A stretch of DNA of 64,000 nt from Struthio camelus (Eukaryota > Chordata > Aves > Struthioniformes > Struthionidae). The stretch's first letter is position 1, and every line of letters begins with the position of its first letter. The stretch covers positions 23,606,997-23,670,996 of the forward strand of contig NC_090953.1 in the NCBI RefSeq assembly GCF_040807025.1, given 5' to 3'. Made by a program: the position numbers and the translations under genes. This document shows positions 1-13,400 of this stretch, piece by piece. The notes under the pieces were generated by a model that was given only the letters and a program-made list of their open reading frames with translations, was not told the origin of the DNA and did no database searches.

Positions 1-295
1 GAGACGTCTCCGAGACCTTCCCAAAAGCGAGGTGACGAGCAGGGGTCTGGAGCGCGTGAGCTGCGTTCGTGGGGTTAGTCAGCATCCGCTCCCGGCCTCG
101 GCCCCTTGCCAGGAGGCGTGGGCTCGCCGCAAAGGTGAAGCGGCCGAGACCTGGGTGATCCCACCACGTGGCCGGATCGTGAGACAGCATCATAAAAGCA
201 GCTTTTCCTTGTGCTATCAGAGCCGATCCCCGTCGGATTGCAGCAGAGACGGTGACGTGCCACAGTAGGGGTTGTAATCTGTTCTGTCTATGCTG

Positions 296-317
296 GAAGG
301 AAGGAAGGAAGGAAGGA
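296..317. repeat. GGAA microsatellite
   Basis: About five tandem GGAA units are followed directly by AATAAA. A simple short repeat in SEMA7A intron 1. Confidence 0.85.
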
Positions 318-3300
318 ATAAAGCCTGGATGTAGAGGAAATGATAAACTCTGTTTGGAGAGGGAGGGAGCCAGGAAAGCGAACGAGCGGTGCACGTTTTC
401 CGTGCCGTGATTCAGGCAGGAACATGCTCACTGTTTGACCCGCAGGCGGCAGAACAGGTGGCAGTGCCATCAGCGTCATCCCGGGGGGTTGGATGCGTGA
501 CGGTGACGATTGACAGCGTTGTAACGTGTTACAGCGAGAAAAGTTCCTAGGGCCGCTGGGCGGATTTCCTACATACACTTGCAGAGTCCTTGGCTGCATT
601 TGCTTTGGTGCCAGGCTTCAGAGCTGTGCTGACTTAAATCGCGTTTTGCCATGTAGAGATCCCAGCTGATTGCCCAGCCCGGTGTCCCTGTCCTACGGCA
701 ACAGCAGGAGAGCTTGGGAAAACGTAGACAACTTAGCAAAAGGGATTTTAAACCCTCTTTTTCCCCTGCAGGGGTCAAATCCTGCTTTGGGTTGTGCCAA
801 GCACCCTGTCTGTGCTTATGACCTTGGCAGATGCAGAGACCTGGCTGTTGCTGAGCTCTCCTGTGTGCTTTGAAATGGTCTGGCTGTGCCGAAGCTCCTA
901 TGGCCTAGGGGGCAAGCAATGAGCATGGTAGGGGTCGTTCGAGTCTGTCCTTATCTTGGTGGAAAGCAGGTCTGGCCTGTTTCTAAACCTGCTTCCACCT
1001 CACCTCCTCTGCCCAGGCCTGCAATGCCTGCACCGCAGTGAGACGGCTTGAGCCGTCACCAGGCAGCCCAGGGCATCTACCCCAGGGAGAGAAGCCACAG
1101 CGTGACGCTGTGTGCGTGGGCAGTGTGCCAGGCTTAACACAGCCTCTGCGCCAGAGCCTAGCACAGCCCCTTCCCTGTCCTGTGCCTTGATTTGGGGACT
1201 TGTGCTGAGTGAGAGATGAGGTTGCCTGGGGCACTTGACTCCTCAGGGATGAGTCTTGGGCATCCTCCCTCTTGCAGCGAGCTGTGCTTGGCTTGTACAT
1301 GTCCAGGGCAGGGAGCTGGGCTGCTCCTTGGGCGCTGAGCCTAGGATGTGTGCAACACCCTTGTGCATTGATGTCAGTGAGGGGGAGGTTGTTGCCCACA
1401 CCAGTGTTCCCTGCAGGGATTGTCGGAGGTCCACCCTGGGAGTCTGGAGCTTTGTGGATTTTGCTAATACCCTTCTGGTCTGATTGCCTGGAAATCCCTC
1501 GCAGGCCGGGCAGCTCTGCTGATGGCGAAGGGGGCAGCCCGAGCTGCCAGCCTCGAGGTGGGGGGGTTGCGATTGGCCTGGCAGGTCAGCAGTGATGCCA
1601 CAGCTAAGGGGGTGGGAAGACTGCAAGGGAGTTTGGTCAAGTCATAAGTTTAGCAAGATCTCAGCCTCCTTCCATCCCAGTCCAGCTGTGCTCACTCTGC
1701 CCAAAGCATCCCAAAACAGCAAAACTAACAGGTTGTGTCCGCAGTTCTTAGTGCCGCTCGGACTGCGTGGATCTGGGAGCGAGATGGGGCTGTGGGCAGG
1801 CTCGGGGGGTCTCCAAGGCTGGCTGTAGGGGCTGAGCAAGGCCAGAGACCCTGCTCCAAGCTGGTGTCTGCCCCTGTGAGGACCTTGGTGCCTGCTGCCT
1901 GGAGGTCCCCTCTGCCCCAGGAGCTGCGATGGCTGCAGGAAGGCATGTGACCCCATAGAGCTGTGTGTGGGCGAAGCACGTGTCTGCTGTGGCTTGTGGT
2001 GCTTCGCTAGGGCCTGCCCAGACCTCACAGCACAGCTTTGCCGATCCAGGTTTGTCTGCATATTGTCCCCAGAGCGGGGCTTAGTGGGGAAGGAAGGCAG
2101 GGCAGGGCAGGGGTCCGGCTGCTGGGTGCCCTTCTCTGTCTCGGTCCCCGTGCTGGACCTGGGCCCCTTGGGGACGCCGTTTTTGAGACTGTGTAACGAG
2201 CATTTTTCCATTCAGGGCAGCGCGGGCGCTTTCCAGGCTCTGCCGTGTTGACGGAGGGCGATCCCAGGGAGCAGGTAAATCCCATGCGTTACCTGGCTTC
2301 CCCTCTCGATATTTCCAGAGGAGTCCCCACTTCTCAGGAGTCTGATGAGCAGAAATCAAAGGGTTTCCTTGGGCAGCAGCCTTTGCTTTCAGCTCCAGTG
2401 CCACCATTGCCGAGAGAGGCGGCGGGTTCTTACCTCTCTCTTCTTCCCTTTTCTCAAGCTTTCAGTTCAATTCCTCATTTTAAAATGCTAGCGCCATAGT
2501 AGATTCAAAGAACTGCCTCCATTTTAGGAATACACAGTCTTCCCTGAATGCCAGTGCATCGTAGATGCACGTTTTTCCCCGCTGTGGGGGCCCGGAGCCA
2601 TGCAAGGCAGTGACCAACGCGAGCAGCTGGCAGTCTCGGAGCCTCTCAGCATCCCAGAAGGGCTGGGGGCTTTCTTCCTACTTGAGAGCGGTGGAGGGCA
2701 GAGGGAGGAAGGACTGGCCTAGCTGAGTGAGCCCTCAAGCCGGGATTATAGCTGGGTTTTTCAGCTGTCCTGTGACTGACCTGAACGCCCACGCTGCTTC
2801 TCTGTTTGAAGTGCTGTGGACATCTGCTCTTGGAGAAGGAGGCCAGGAACGAACCTTCTCCCCGTGTCCCGGGCGCTGCGCTCCTCGGGCCAGCGGGAGC
2901 CAGACCTAGCCGTGGCGCTGGGGAGGCCACGGGCTGCGCTGCGTGGGCCAGGGCCACGTTTCCAGGCACTGCCCTGGCTCTTGGCTCCTTTCTCGTGGGC
3001 TCCACCGAGGCAGAGATCCCAAGGGAGCCAGAAAGCCCTTTTGCTTGTCCTTAAAGCATGATCGTGGGTCTCTGCACAAGTCGTGCCTGTTTCACCCTGC
3101 TATGCCCCGACCAGATTTGAGGCAGAATCGCTCCCTTTTTTTTATCTGTGTTGCTCTTTGTGCGTTAAAGATCAACCTCCCTGCTCTCATCTCGTCTGGA
3201 ACATCTCCCTCTTCCTCTACCTCCTTCTCCATTACCTCACCCTGCAGGCATCCCTCCGAGATGCACTAGGCTCCTTCCCTCTCCCTCATTATTATTGTTG

Positions 3301-3580
3301 TTCAATCTGGCATGGTTTTCCCCATCTTGCCTGCAAAGCACAAAGCTCTTCTTTCTCCTATTCATTGCTCCGGACTTGGGTTAGCATTTCAATTGACAAT
3401 TGTGCCATTGATTTGTGTGCTGATGGTGGGGTTTACATTAAATGCTAGGCGAAGAAACCCGACAGAGTTAGCAAGGCTCTGGAAATTGGCCCTGACTCTC
3501 TTTTGAAGAGTGGGTGGTGGCAGGGTCATGCCTTCGCCCTACCAGGGTGCGATCCTCTCTTCGCAGAGTGTCAAAACCAG

Positions 3581-3668
3581 CCTTAGGCTTATCATGAGAG
3601 GTGCGTGGTTAGGGCAGATTTGTGCCTTAGGCTTACCGTGAGAGATGCGTGATTAGGACAGGTTTGTG
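3581..3668. repeat. 44-bp direct tandem duplication, two copies
   Basis: Copies at 3581-3624 and 3625-3668 begin with the same CCTTAGGCTT and end with TTTGTG, differing at a handful of positions, mostly transitions. A partial third start (CCTTT) follows. A local duplication in intron 1 with no coding meaning. Confidence 0.85.
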
Positions 3669-4040
3669 CCTTTCCAGATCCAGCCCCTGTCTCTGTGCAT
3701 GCAACAGTGCTGTGAATTGCGTGTGTCTGCTTTCCAGGCTGGCAGCAATCCCTGGATCCTCCGCAGCTTGGCACGGGTATACTTGGTGGAGGCACGTGCC
3801 CAGATGGTGGTTGACCCCTTTTTCTTGGTGGGTTACAGACTGAGCGGGGATGCGTCACTCGCTGCCTCCTGAAATGCAGCTGGGTCTGGGCTGGGGCATC
3901 CGCGGGTCGCTTCTAACCAGCACCCGCATGAGACTAGCCTGGGAGCTGCCTTTTGTCCCTGCCTCGGTGTGGCCCAGCCACTGGGGTGTCCCCTCCTTTG
4001 GTGCCACGTAGCGTGGGCACCTTGATGTGATCCCAAGCCT

Positions 4041-4115
4041 GATGAGGCACAGAGGTGAAGGGGATCAAACCCCTTGCCTAAGCCAAGCTATTTAAGGCAG
4101 AGCAGGGACTGAAGG
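4041..4115 (+). repeat. MIR/CORE-SINE-like relic
   Basis: The order GATGAGGCACAGAGG, CTTGCCTAAG, a short gap, then GGCAGAGCAGGGACTGAA follows the 3' half of amniote MIR SINEs in sense orientation. It is diverged; I compared it with the family from memory, not by alignment. Confidence 0.5.
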
Positions 4116-5770
4116 CCAACTTTGCAGGTCAGCCAGAGGGCTGGTACAGAGGCAGAGAGGGACCCCAGGACCCACTCACAGGGCCGCCTTGTAGGAGGCT
4201 CCCTTCCAGATCAAGCCAAATCAGTGCTGGGACTGCAAACACACTTCTCGGTCCTGGCTAGCAGAGCTGTTTATTCTTAGCGTAGTGATTCAAGCCAGTC
4301 CCTGAGGAGCAGTAGGATAAACAATACGTTGATGCCAACCCAATGATTGTTTTGAGCTTCTTGGTTTCTGGCTGTTTGAGGAGAAATGCGAGTTACCCCT
4401 TGGGCTGTCCTGGCTGGGAAGCAGCTTGGCACGGCTCTCGGGGCCTTATGAAACTGAGCTTAGGAAAGAGACATTGTTGTGAAAAAGCCTCAAAACGAAA
4501 CCAAAATTAGGCTCGAGCAGGGCAGATGTGTGCAGAAGGGCGAAGTGGAGGAAGAGGAGTGGGGAACAGCTGCAGGCCTGTATTTCCCAGGTAAGCAGCA
4601 AGTATAGGGCTGCACTGGAGGTTTGAGAACAGGAGCAAAGTTTGCTGAAATCCAGCCAAACCTGCCTGTGCCATGCTGGTGATGGATTTTGCAGGCAGTG
4701 GTAGCTGGATGGGGAAGGAGGAGTTTAGGTGGGCTGTTGCATGCCTGCTGGGCTGAGATGAGATTTTAGGACTGTCAGGCAGGGAGTTGGTGGAAAGGGG
4801 ATTAGTGCTTTCCTGCCTGGCACATGTGCTATCTGCTTAAGACCGAGTCTGTGGCTGATGCAGAGCCTGGGCTAGCAAGCGTGCCTAGCTGGTGGCCTGC
4901 TCTTAGGGCTATTTAGGTAAATGACTCTCTTTCCTTTGCACAGTCACTGTGAAAAGACTCAATGCCAGCTTGTGCAGGAGGCAATGCTCGAGAGTTTCTC
5001 CCTGGAGTTGTTGGACAGAGGAGAGACCATAGCACTGGGGAGGGCAAAGGGAGCAGCCAGGGACTGCCTTCCAGCATGGCTTTTCTGCCTGCCAACTCCT
5101 CCAGCTGCCCTGCTGCATGGTGGCCTCCATCCTCTGGGTGCCAGTGACGGAGGAGAAGGGCAGCCTGAGCGGGCTACGTTAGCAAAAAGCCATCACCTGG
5201 GCCTGTGGCATGCTGCTGGCATGCCTCCCCCCGTCTCTTTGTGGCCGAGTTGTCCTTGCGAAACAGCAACCCGTGGGCCCCGGCAGCATTTCCCATCACG
5301 AGGTGGAGGGCAGGCAATGGCTGGCAGCACCCCGTGTCGGCCAAGCCGGTGAGAGAAAAGCTTGCAGAGGAAAGGGGATGGCTCTGGGTACCGTTTAACC
5401 CCGTGGTGGGGATTAGAGGCTCGGCAGCGCTGCCAGGTTCTGCTTGTCTCTCTAGCCAGCCCGGCTGCGGGTTGCCCCTCGGCAGGCTAGAGAACCAGGC
5501 TGCGAACACCCCCACAGCCACAAGTGGGGATTTTGCTCACCCCAAGGTAGTCTGACCAGTGTACTGAATTGGAGGGGGAAAAAAAAAGCTTGAAATCAAT
5601 AAAGCATTCAGGAGCCCGAGTGTCCTCTAATACATCTTTTCACTTTGGGCTCTGCTACTGGAGGCAGGGGAGTGTGGCGTCTTGGCAGGACCCCTAGGCA
5701 GCATGCTCTGGGCAAAGAGGAAGCATTGGGCTGTGCAAAGATTGTCCTTTGCCTGCCCTGCCAAATGCCC

Positions 5771-5780
5771 CTATAAATAG
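5771..5780 (+). promoter_or_regulatory. MEF2-consensus / TATA-like site
   Basis: CTATAAATAG fits the MEF2 consensus CTA(A/T)4TAG exactly and also contains TATAAA. It sits in intron 1 of SEMA7A. It is a motif match only, with no sign that it is used. Confidence 0.25.
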
Positions 5781-7335
5781 AGAATGAGGGACACGTGCCA
5801 CTGATTAATTGCCTGTCTGTGCAGGCAGCCAACTCCCGAGGCAGGCGTAGCGTTGTCTGTCTGCTGGGAACAGGCAGCGCTTGCCAGGAGAGAGGTCCTG
5901 TTTTTCAGAAAAGGGAAAAGAGGCAAGCTTGAGAGCGGAGTGCCTTATTGCATAAGCAGAGGTCAGTTCTGGTCTGGGCCGAGATTTTATCCCCTGAGAG
6001 GAGCTGAATGGTTCAGCTCCCTCTTGCGTTACACGTTGCTGCACGCTGCAGCAAAAGGAGCAAGGTAACCTGCAGTGGTGCAAATTGTGCCCCACGCGCT
6101 GGACCCTGCCTCAGAGCTGAGCATGGCTGCACAAAGCCATCCAGATGTGCCTGTGCTGTCCCAGAGGGGATGCAGAACCACAGGACTCAGGTGTGGGCCC
6201 CAGGTGAGGGGGACCACAGGGCACATTGGGGAGGGGGCTCGCAGCCTCGCCGAGTGTGGCAGCAGGAGCTGGCCCTGGCACCATCCTCCTGCACCTGCAA
6301 TGGCAGTGCAGAGAGGAGGGGAGGATGTTTTAGGAAGCAGGAGCTGGAAATGCCAGAAATGCCAGAAAGTGAAAGAGGAAGGAAGAAGGAGGTGAGGACA
6401 GAAAGTCCTTCCTCCCATCTGTAGCGACGGGTTGTGACATAGGGGCCTGGGTCTTGCAGCTCACTTCTCCTTAGCACCTGGGGCGTGGAGCCCTGTGGGG
6501 AGGAGAGGTGCCATGCTGAGCTGTGGCTGGCGAGGAGATCTCCTGCTCCTTGAGCACAGGGTGGTTTACCTCAGCTATAAGGCAGTGGAGCAGCTTCTCT
6601 CCTGTTCAGCCAGATAAGAAGTCACAGCTCTAAGCAAGCATGTGTGAGGACACAGAGCAGTGGGCAGAAAGCTGTGGGCGTGTGAAATGCAGGCTCCTGC
6701 CGGTGCAGGACCTGAATCTGCAAGGCAACTGTAGCCTGGAGCTGTTGTTGGAGGACAGACAGAGAGGGGAAGGAGCCCAGGAGCCACGAGCAATCAGCCC
6801 AAGGTCTTTGCTCCACGGCATAGCAGTGGAGACATCCCAGGGCGAGTGATCAGGGCATAAGGGCACAATGAGGGGTTACCCAGCCAGAAGGAGAGGATGC
6901 ATCTCTGCTGCTCAGCTGGTGGGCACTCTGATGTGCCTAAAAATGAGCGGCCAAACTCCTTTACCTGTAGCCGATCACCTTGAAGAGGTACTTGTTCCAT
7001 GAAGGGTCTCCTGTGTCAAAGTTTCGCCTCCCCTTCCTTGTCCTCCATCACCAGCCCTGCAGGAGCCGGGCAGGGCCTCTGTACGCTCCCATCATTTAGG
7101 GATCTCCGCTGTCCCTGGGGGAAAACAGGACAATAGTACAGCTCCTCCCCTGCCTGCCTGGTGCTGGGCCAGCCATCCCAGAGAGCTCCTAAGCTATGTC
7201 TCATGGCCCGGCCTTTCTCATTACTCACATGGAGGACAACCTGTGGGAGTTGGAGCTGATCAGCCTGAACTGGCTGTGAGCGCTCTCCATAGTGAGTGGT
7301 TTCCCTGATGAGTCTCTTCTCTGTGGTGTTCCTAG

Positions 7336-7469
7336 GTGCAAGAGAGTATGTCTTTCCCACGAGTGAGAAATATCCTGTCTTTTACCATAAAGAAAACAGC
7401 TCAGCCATCTTCGTTGGAGGAGAGGGAAAGCTTTACTACTATGACTTTGCAACCTATGAGACGTACACG
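7336..7469 (+). CDS. SEMA7A: SEMA7A exon 2
   Basis: Start of the sema domain, containing [19 protein letters not shown] and [13 protein letters not shown]. Acceptor CCTAG, donor ACG|GTAAGG; enters with two bases of a split codon and ends in phase 0. Confidence 0.95.
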
Positions 7470-10400
7470 GTAAGGATGCTATGCCAGCAAGTTTGGCACC
7501 AGAGCCCCGTGTGAAACTGTTCAGCCACCATCTCACAGCCCAGATTCTAGATATCTTGCTCAATGCCTTTGCCAGCAGCAAGGTCAGGACTGGTAGTGTC
7601 CAGTCTATGCGCAGCTTACCCCATCCATCTGGGAAGCTACAACATCACTGCGCTCAATGGCTGCAACAAGGGGGAGGTCTCCTACGCTAACTGTGGGTGG
7701 ATTCTTCATGGAGGACCTGGGAGTTGTTATGGTCCCTCCTGTTTCCACAATCTGAGCAGCAGAGACCGCAAGAGAGCAGCAGAGGAAAGATGGTGCTGGG
7801 CCCACAGCTAGTTGTCCCAGGCTGTGGTCTTCCTGAGGTCTTTGCTGCCCCGGGAGAAGGATTTTTCAGATGGAGGACTCTTTCTTTAGCATGGAAACGG
7901 ATGCTGAGAGTCATGTGATTAGGAAAAAGTTTTGTTCCCATCCCCTACCACTGTCACAGACCAGGCTGCTTTTCCTTGAAAGCAGTGCGTTCTGGATCAG
8001 CTGAGCACTGAATTAGTCCAGCAGGAAAATCCCTGGGGTGGTTGGTTTTCTCATGACCTCTTCTTGGTCCTTCTCTAGCCAGTTCCTGAAGTTTGTGCCC
8101 AGAAATTTCCCTTCTTGTTCCCAGAAGCATAGTGGTTAATGTGTCCCAATCCTCAGAAACCCACCACCCACTGTTGAACACTCACTCCCTGCAATGACAG
8201 ATCCTCTCCTGAAGCCCTTTGGAGAGCAGCCCAGGCTGGTTGCCAGTCATGCCTGCCACTTTGGCCCTGCATTCCCAATTCTTCCCATCCCGTCAGGGCT
8301 GGAGAGGTCCAGTCCTGCCAGCCCAGCCTCCTCAAGGCTTTTCAAATACTGAGGTGGGGAAAAGGGCTGAGTTCCAGTGTTTGATGGCCCTCTTGCAGAC
8401 TTATTTGCTTCGCTTCTCGCTGAGAGAGCGAGTAGCGTGATGTCCGTGGGACTGAGTTCCTGTTAGACTTTGAGGGGGAAGGAATTAAAGCATGTCTCTT
8501 TCTCTTCTGTTCTAGGAAGACTTCCCTGTGATAAAAGAAGGACAGTGCATGAACTCTGGAGGTCTGGTAGGTTCCCTGGAGCTCCCTGAGAAATGCTGGG
8601 AGGTGGTTTCACAGGCAGTGCTTTGCTCTATACGGACTCATATACTGCTCTAAGGAAGAGACTAGGTCCTACATGTGGTGAAGCAGCATAGGAGAGGCCG
8701 CTGGAGGTGGCTGGTTGGATGAGGGCTGGAGGACACGCTCACTCTGGGTGAAGTCCTCCAGTACCTTTGGAGTGGGACGTCAGATGAGATGATAACAAAT
8801 TCCTCCTCTGGTTTAAACATCTGTGAAAAACTAGGAAGCCACATAGCTTGGAGCTTGTGTGTGTAAGTGTAAGTGTAGGTCTAAGTGTATTGCCTTACAC
8901 TTAGAGCTGCTCTGTCATGTTCTGCCATTCACAGCCACTCCTATTCCTCTCTTTTTCTCTTACAGGAAGATGATAAAAATTACCTCACGTTACTGGGGGA
9001 GCATGGAAACGGGATGTTAGTGTGTGGAACCGGCGCCTGCTCTCCTACCTGCTGGCACTGGGTATGCTGGTAACACCCTAGCACATGGCTGACTGATGGG
9101 ACTAGAACTGGGCTGTCCCATTCTGTCTGGTGTCCTCTCCACTGGACAGTCGGGAGTCGTGGGACATGTCTGGGGGTTGTGGTACAGTTTGGGAGTGGGC
9201 CCAAAGCCAAAATAGAGCTCAGGAGTCCTTAGTGCCCACATAACAGTTTAAATCATGGAACAAGGGGCAAGGGATCAGGAAGTACATATATCTGTTTGTA
9301 TACGTGTCTGCCTGTGTTGGGACTGGAGCAGAGCACTCATTATTTTGTGTTTGCAGTCTCCATCTATAAAATGAGGCCTTGATACCCGCTTCCTTCTTCA
9401 AGTGCTCTGAAGCGCCCAGATGCAAGCTCCAGCTAGGAGCTTATCATGAGAGCTTGGGACAGCACAGATGAACAGAGGTCCATATGAGCCAAAGGTGATG
9501 CCAGCCACCTCTGCGCTCACTTACCATAATCCCCCTCTCCTCGCCTGCATCCGAAGATAGGCCATGGCCTTCCCTCATTCAGGCTGCACCAGCCAAGGAG
9601 AGCTGCGTTCCTCCTGCCCCGGGGTAGACATAGGTGTCTGGCTGCTCTCTCCTTCCTGAACTGCCCAGCAGATTGCACTTCTTAGGGGCGATTTCTGTCC
9701 TTCCCCAGGAACAAAAGAAGAAGGGCTCTCCATGGGATGGGAGAGGTATTGCCCCTTTCAGCCCTGACTCAAATTCCCTCGTCATTGTTGATGGTAAGTT
9801 TGAATGCTTGCATGTCCGTGACAGCAGCAACACGTGGGAGGGCTAGGCTCTCCACAGCCCCGCAGGGACACCTGGAAACCTTGAGGCTGTTCCAGGATCT
9901 ACATCCCTCTGCTCTAGCTGGGGTTCGACCCCAGTGCTTCTTGCTTTGCCCTTTGTGAATGCATGCACTTCTAGGACAGAACGTGGCACAAGGTTGTTTA
10001 TTCATGTCCTGAGGAAGGGGGTGGAGCCTTTTTCAGGAAGCTAGACTGCAATGGTAATGGAGAGGAAAGAGAAAGCCCTGCAGTAACTCCACTGCTGAAG
10101 TGGCTGAGGACCTGGTAGAGGAAGAGATGGCACTCCCTTCCAGAGGCAGAGCAAGGATTTATCCCTGCTGCTCTGTGAGGAAGAAGCTCAAGAGTATCCC
10201 CGGGGGAGTTCTGCCAGGCCTGTTCAGCACTAGACAGTGAGCGCTGGGTTTGGTGATCTGTATTCACCAGCTGTGTGAGTCTTCTTGGCCGACCCCTTCT
10301 CCAGATTGTTCTTGGTTCTTGACCTTCTTCTCACAAACCCTTCTGCCCCTTCTGGAAAGAGCCTATTGCAAATGAACCCTCCTGTCCCACAGGTCATGAC

Positions 10401-13400
10401 ATCTATTCCACCATCAAGAAGAGCCAGCAGAATGGCAAGATACCCCGTTTCCGGCGAGTGAGAGGGGGTGGAGAGCTCTACACAAGTGACACAGTGATGC
10501 AGAGTGAGTATGAGGGAGGTTCTGAAGGAGTGGGACCTGCTGCTTTGCCCCATCAGGCGCATGAATTGGACTCCTTGTCAGTCCACAGCTGTGGAGCATG
10601 CTGTGTACACAGCACACCCCCTTGGAGGGGTACATCCTCTGTGCCCAGCTGGGTCTCAGTTCCAGAGCTTCCAGCTTGGGTTTACTCACTCCTAGGATAG
10701 AGCTGTGGTGGGGGCTGATTTGGTCCCCGTCTGCAATGCTGGCAAGGAGGGACCCAGCAGCCCCCTCCAGCTCTGTTGCTACCAGCTAGGGGAATTTGAG
10801 CTCTTTGCTTCTGGGCCAAAACAACTGACAAGCGAGTTACTCTTGCTTGGGGTGGGGAGGGAAGAGATTGGGAAATGGAGAGAAGTGGACAACAAGTTCC
10901 ATGTCAGATGCTGGAAGGAAATATAGTTGTGTAAAGGTGCCCAGCAGCTGCTATGTGGTGGTGGAAACAGGAAGAAGAACTTCCACTCTGGTCAAACTGG
11001 TGCAGGGAAAATGACTCTTTCCAAATCCCCAGCCAGGGTGAGATCATGAGGCAGGAACAGGCTGGGCTGTGCATGGGACAGGGGGTAACAGAGGGAAAGG
11101 ACCTCCCTTGATTTCCGTGAGCCATTGGCTTATTACTTTGCCTTCCCCCAAGCCTCCCCAATGACACTTGGGAATGGGATATTATTGCACATCTGGCCAA
11201 AGACAAAAATCAAATCAAAATAACACCAAGGCAAGACAGGACTTAAGCATCTGGGATCATGGGAGGAGGAGAACCAAGGCAGCAGCAAACGAAGCTGATG
11301 GACCCAGAGCCATGAGGCCAAAAGGCCAAACACCTAATTAAGCAGAACATCCTGCCATGGAAACACCGACTAACGATGCTCGGAGGGACCCCACTAGCTT
11401 TCCCCCACTGCTGGGGATACCCTTTGTGGCAGTGGTGTATTAATAGGAAAAGCATCATTGGGTTTTCCACACCAAACACAAACAGTGCAGCTTGCCCTCC
11501 CACTGAGGGAGCCTTCCTATATAGTTATAGTTCCCCTGCGCCAGAGAGGAGAGCGGATTTCCTTTGCTGCTAAGCAACCAACACTTCACTGGGCTCTGGG
11601 GACTTGGCCTTCAAGGAAATGGATGCACGAAGAGGGAGGAGGAAGAGGAAGGGGATCCCCACCAGGGAGGTGGCACATGAAAAGCAAGCGTTCATGTGCT
11701 GCACCCAGGGATCTGTGACTGGTCAGGTGTAGAGAATGGGCTTGGACCTGTCCTTTGCCTGGAGCAGGCGGTCTATGCATTTCCTCATCTTGTCTGATGG
11801 TGACTGCTTAGTTGCAGAGGTCACCAGTTTGTTCCTGACTGGTGGCTTTCAGATGAGCTTGCATTCCTGAAACGTGCCATGCTCAGGTCCGGGCTTTCTG
11901 ATGGCTCATGTCCCGTTTCAGACCCCCAGTTTGTCAAAGCAACCACATTAAGGCATGAAGAGCCTCACCAGGACAAGATTTACTACTTCTTTCGTGAAGA
12001 CAATCCAGACAAAAGTCCTGAGGCACCCAGAAACATCTCCCGCGTGGCCCAGCTGTGTAAGGTACATGTGAGCAGTGTATGGTGGGGAGAAAAGTGTGTT
12101 ACAGGGGTGGCAGATGAACACACCAGCTCACCTGATGCTGTCAGCATGTGAGCGCATGGCCCCTCTTGCTCAATTCTCTACTCTGCCACAGGGTTCACGT
12201 GGGGCACGGCCATGTCCTCAGGCCTTCCTGTCCTTGGCTCCCACATCGGCGGTAGGGGTGAAAGAGCCCTGTCCTGTCTCATTGGGATGCTGGAGAGGTG
12301 CACATCTGCTGCAGTGACCAGGGTCAAATATATCCCTGGGACATCCTCCAGTCGTCCATCCAAGATGCTGAGCGGGGGGAGCTTTGTGTTCCTCCCTGCC
12401 AGACCCTGACTCCCTGCTTTCCCCCTCTCCCAGGAAGATAAAGGGGGAACCAGTTCGCTCTCTGCTTCCAAGTGGACCACCTTCCTGAAGGCCAGCTTGA
12501 TTTGTGTCGACCCGGTCACCAAGGGCAACTTCAACTGGTTGCAAGATGTCTTCTTTGTCCCGTCGAGTAACTGGAGGGATTCCAAAGTCTATGGGCTCTT
12601 CACAAACACCTGGTGAGGGTCTTCACAAAATGGGGGCGGCCCTGTCCCATGGGCCAAGTCTTTTCTTTCGGCTCTTCATTCTCTCATGAGTAGAGAACAG
12701 CCAGAACCTTGTCAACAAAGGCACACGCAGCCATGCCCCATCCATAGGGATGATGGCCAGTGTCTCACTGACCTTCTCTTTGTCCTGTTGCCCACAGGGG
12801 AAGCTCTGCTGTTTGTGTCTATTCCTTTGGGGACATTGACAATGTATTTCGGACATCCAAACTCAAAGGCTATAATGGTCCCAACCCGGATATCAAGCCT
12901 GGACAGGTGAGTGAGTGATAGAAGATGCCCACATAAGGTGGAGGGGCCCTGTGAGGCTGGAGAACTCATTGCTGCTCTGCCCCTGCTATCCTCAGAGTAG
13001 CTTGGAGAGGTGAGGGGACAGTCCCACCGTTGAACAGCCAGGTGAGAGCTGGGTAACTGTCTCAGGTGGTGAGGAAGGCTGTAGGGCAAGTTTGTCCTGT
13101 CTTGCTCTCCTGCCCTCAGGTCTCGTCCCCAGGGATCTGTCTGACTGATGGTGGCTTTTGTTTACTCTTGGCGCAGTGCGTTTCCTCTGGACAGCACACC
13201 CCAAGCGAGACCTTCAAGATAGCCGACAGCCACCCAGAGGTGGAGGACCGAGTGGAGCCCCTTGCCCCCACCAAAAGCCCCTTATTCCACAACAAGCACC
13301 GCTACCAAAAGATTGGGGTGCATGAGGTCTCTGCAGCCGATGGACGTCGCTACAACGTGCTCTATCTGGCAACAGGTACCAGGAACCGTTCCTCCTGAGG

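Larger units (their letters stand above)
1..7335 (+). other. SEMA7A: SEMA7A intron 1 (right part); no coding exon recognised
   Basis: No segment here encodes a signal peptide followed by a phase-1 donor, which is what exon 2 at 7336 requires, so exon 1 most likely lies to the left. The first ~250 bases are CpG-rich, as expected for the shore of a promoter CpG island, and include a palindromic E-box CACGTG at 165-170. The rest is ordinary intron sequence with a short GGAA run, a 44-bp tandem duplication, a MIR-like relic and a MEF2-like site, listed separately. Confidence 0.6.

Noticed and set aside
3083..3506. Hydrophobic open frames that might be the SEMA7A signal-peptide exon
   Set aside because: No hydrophobic core after a basic start in a plausible context, and no phase-1 donor leading to exon 2.
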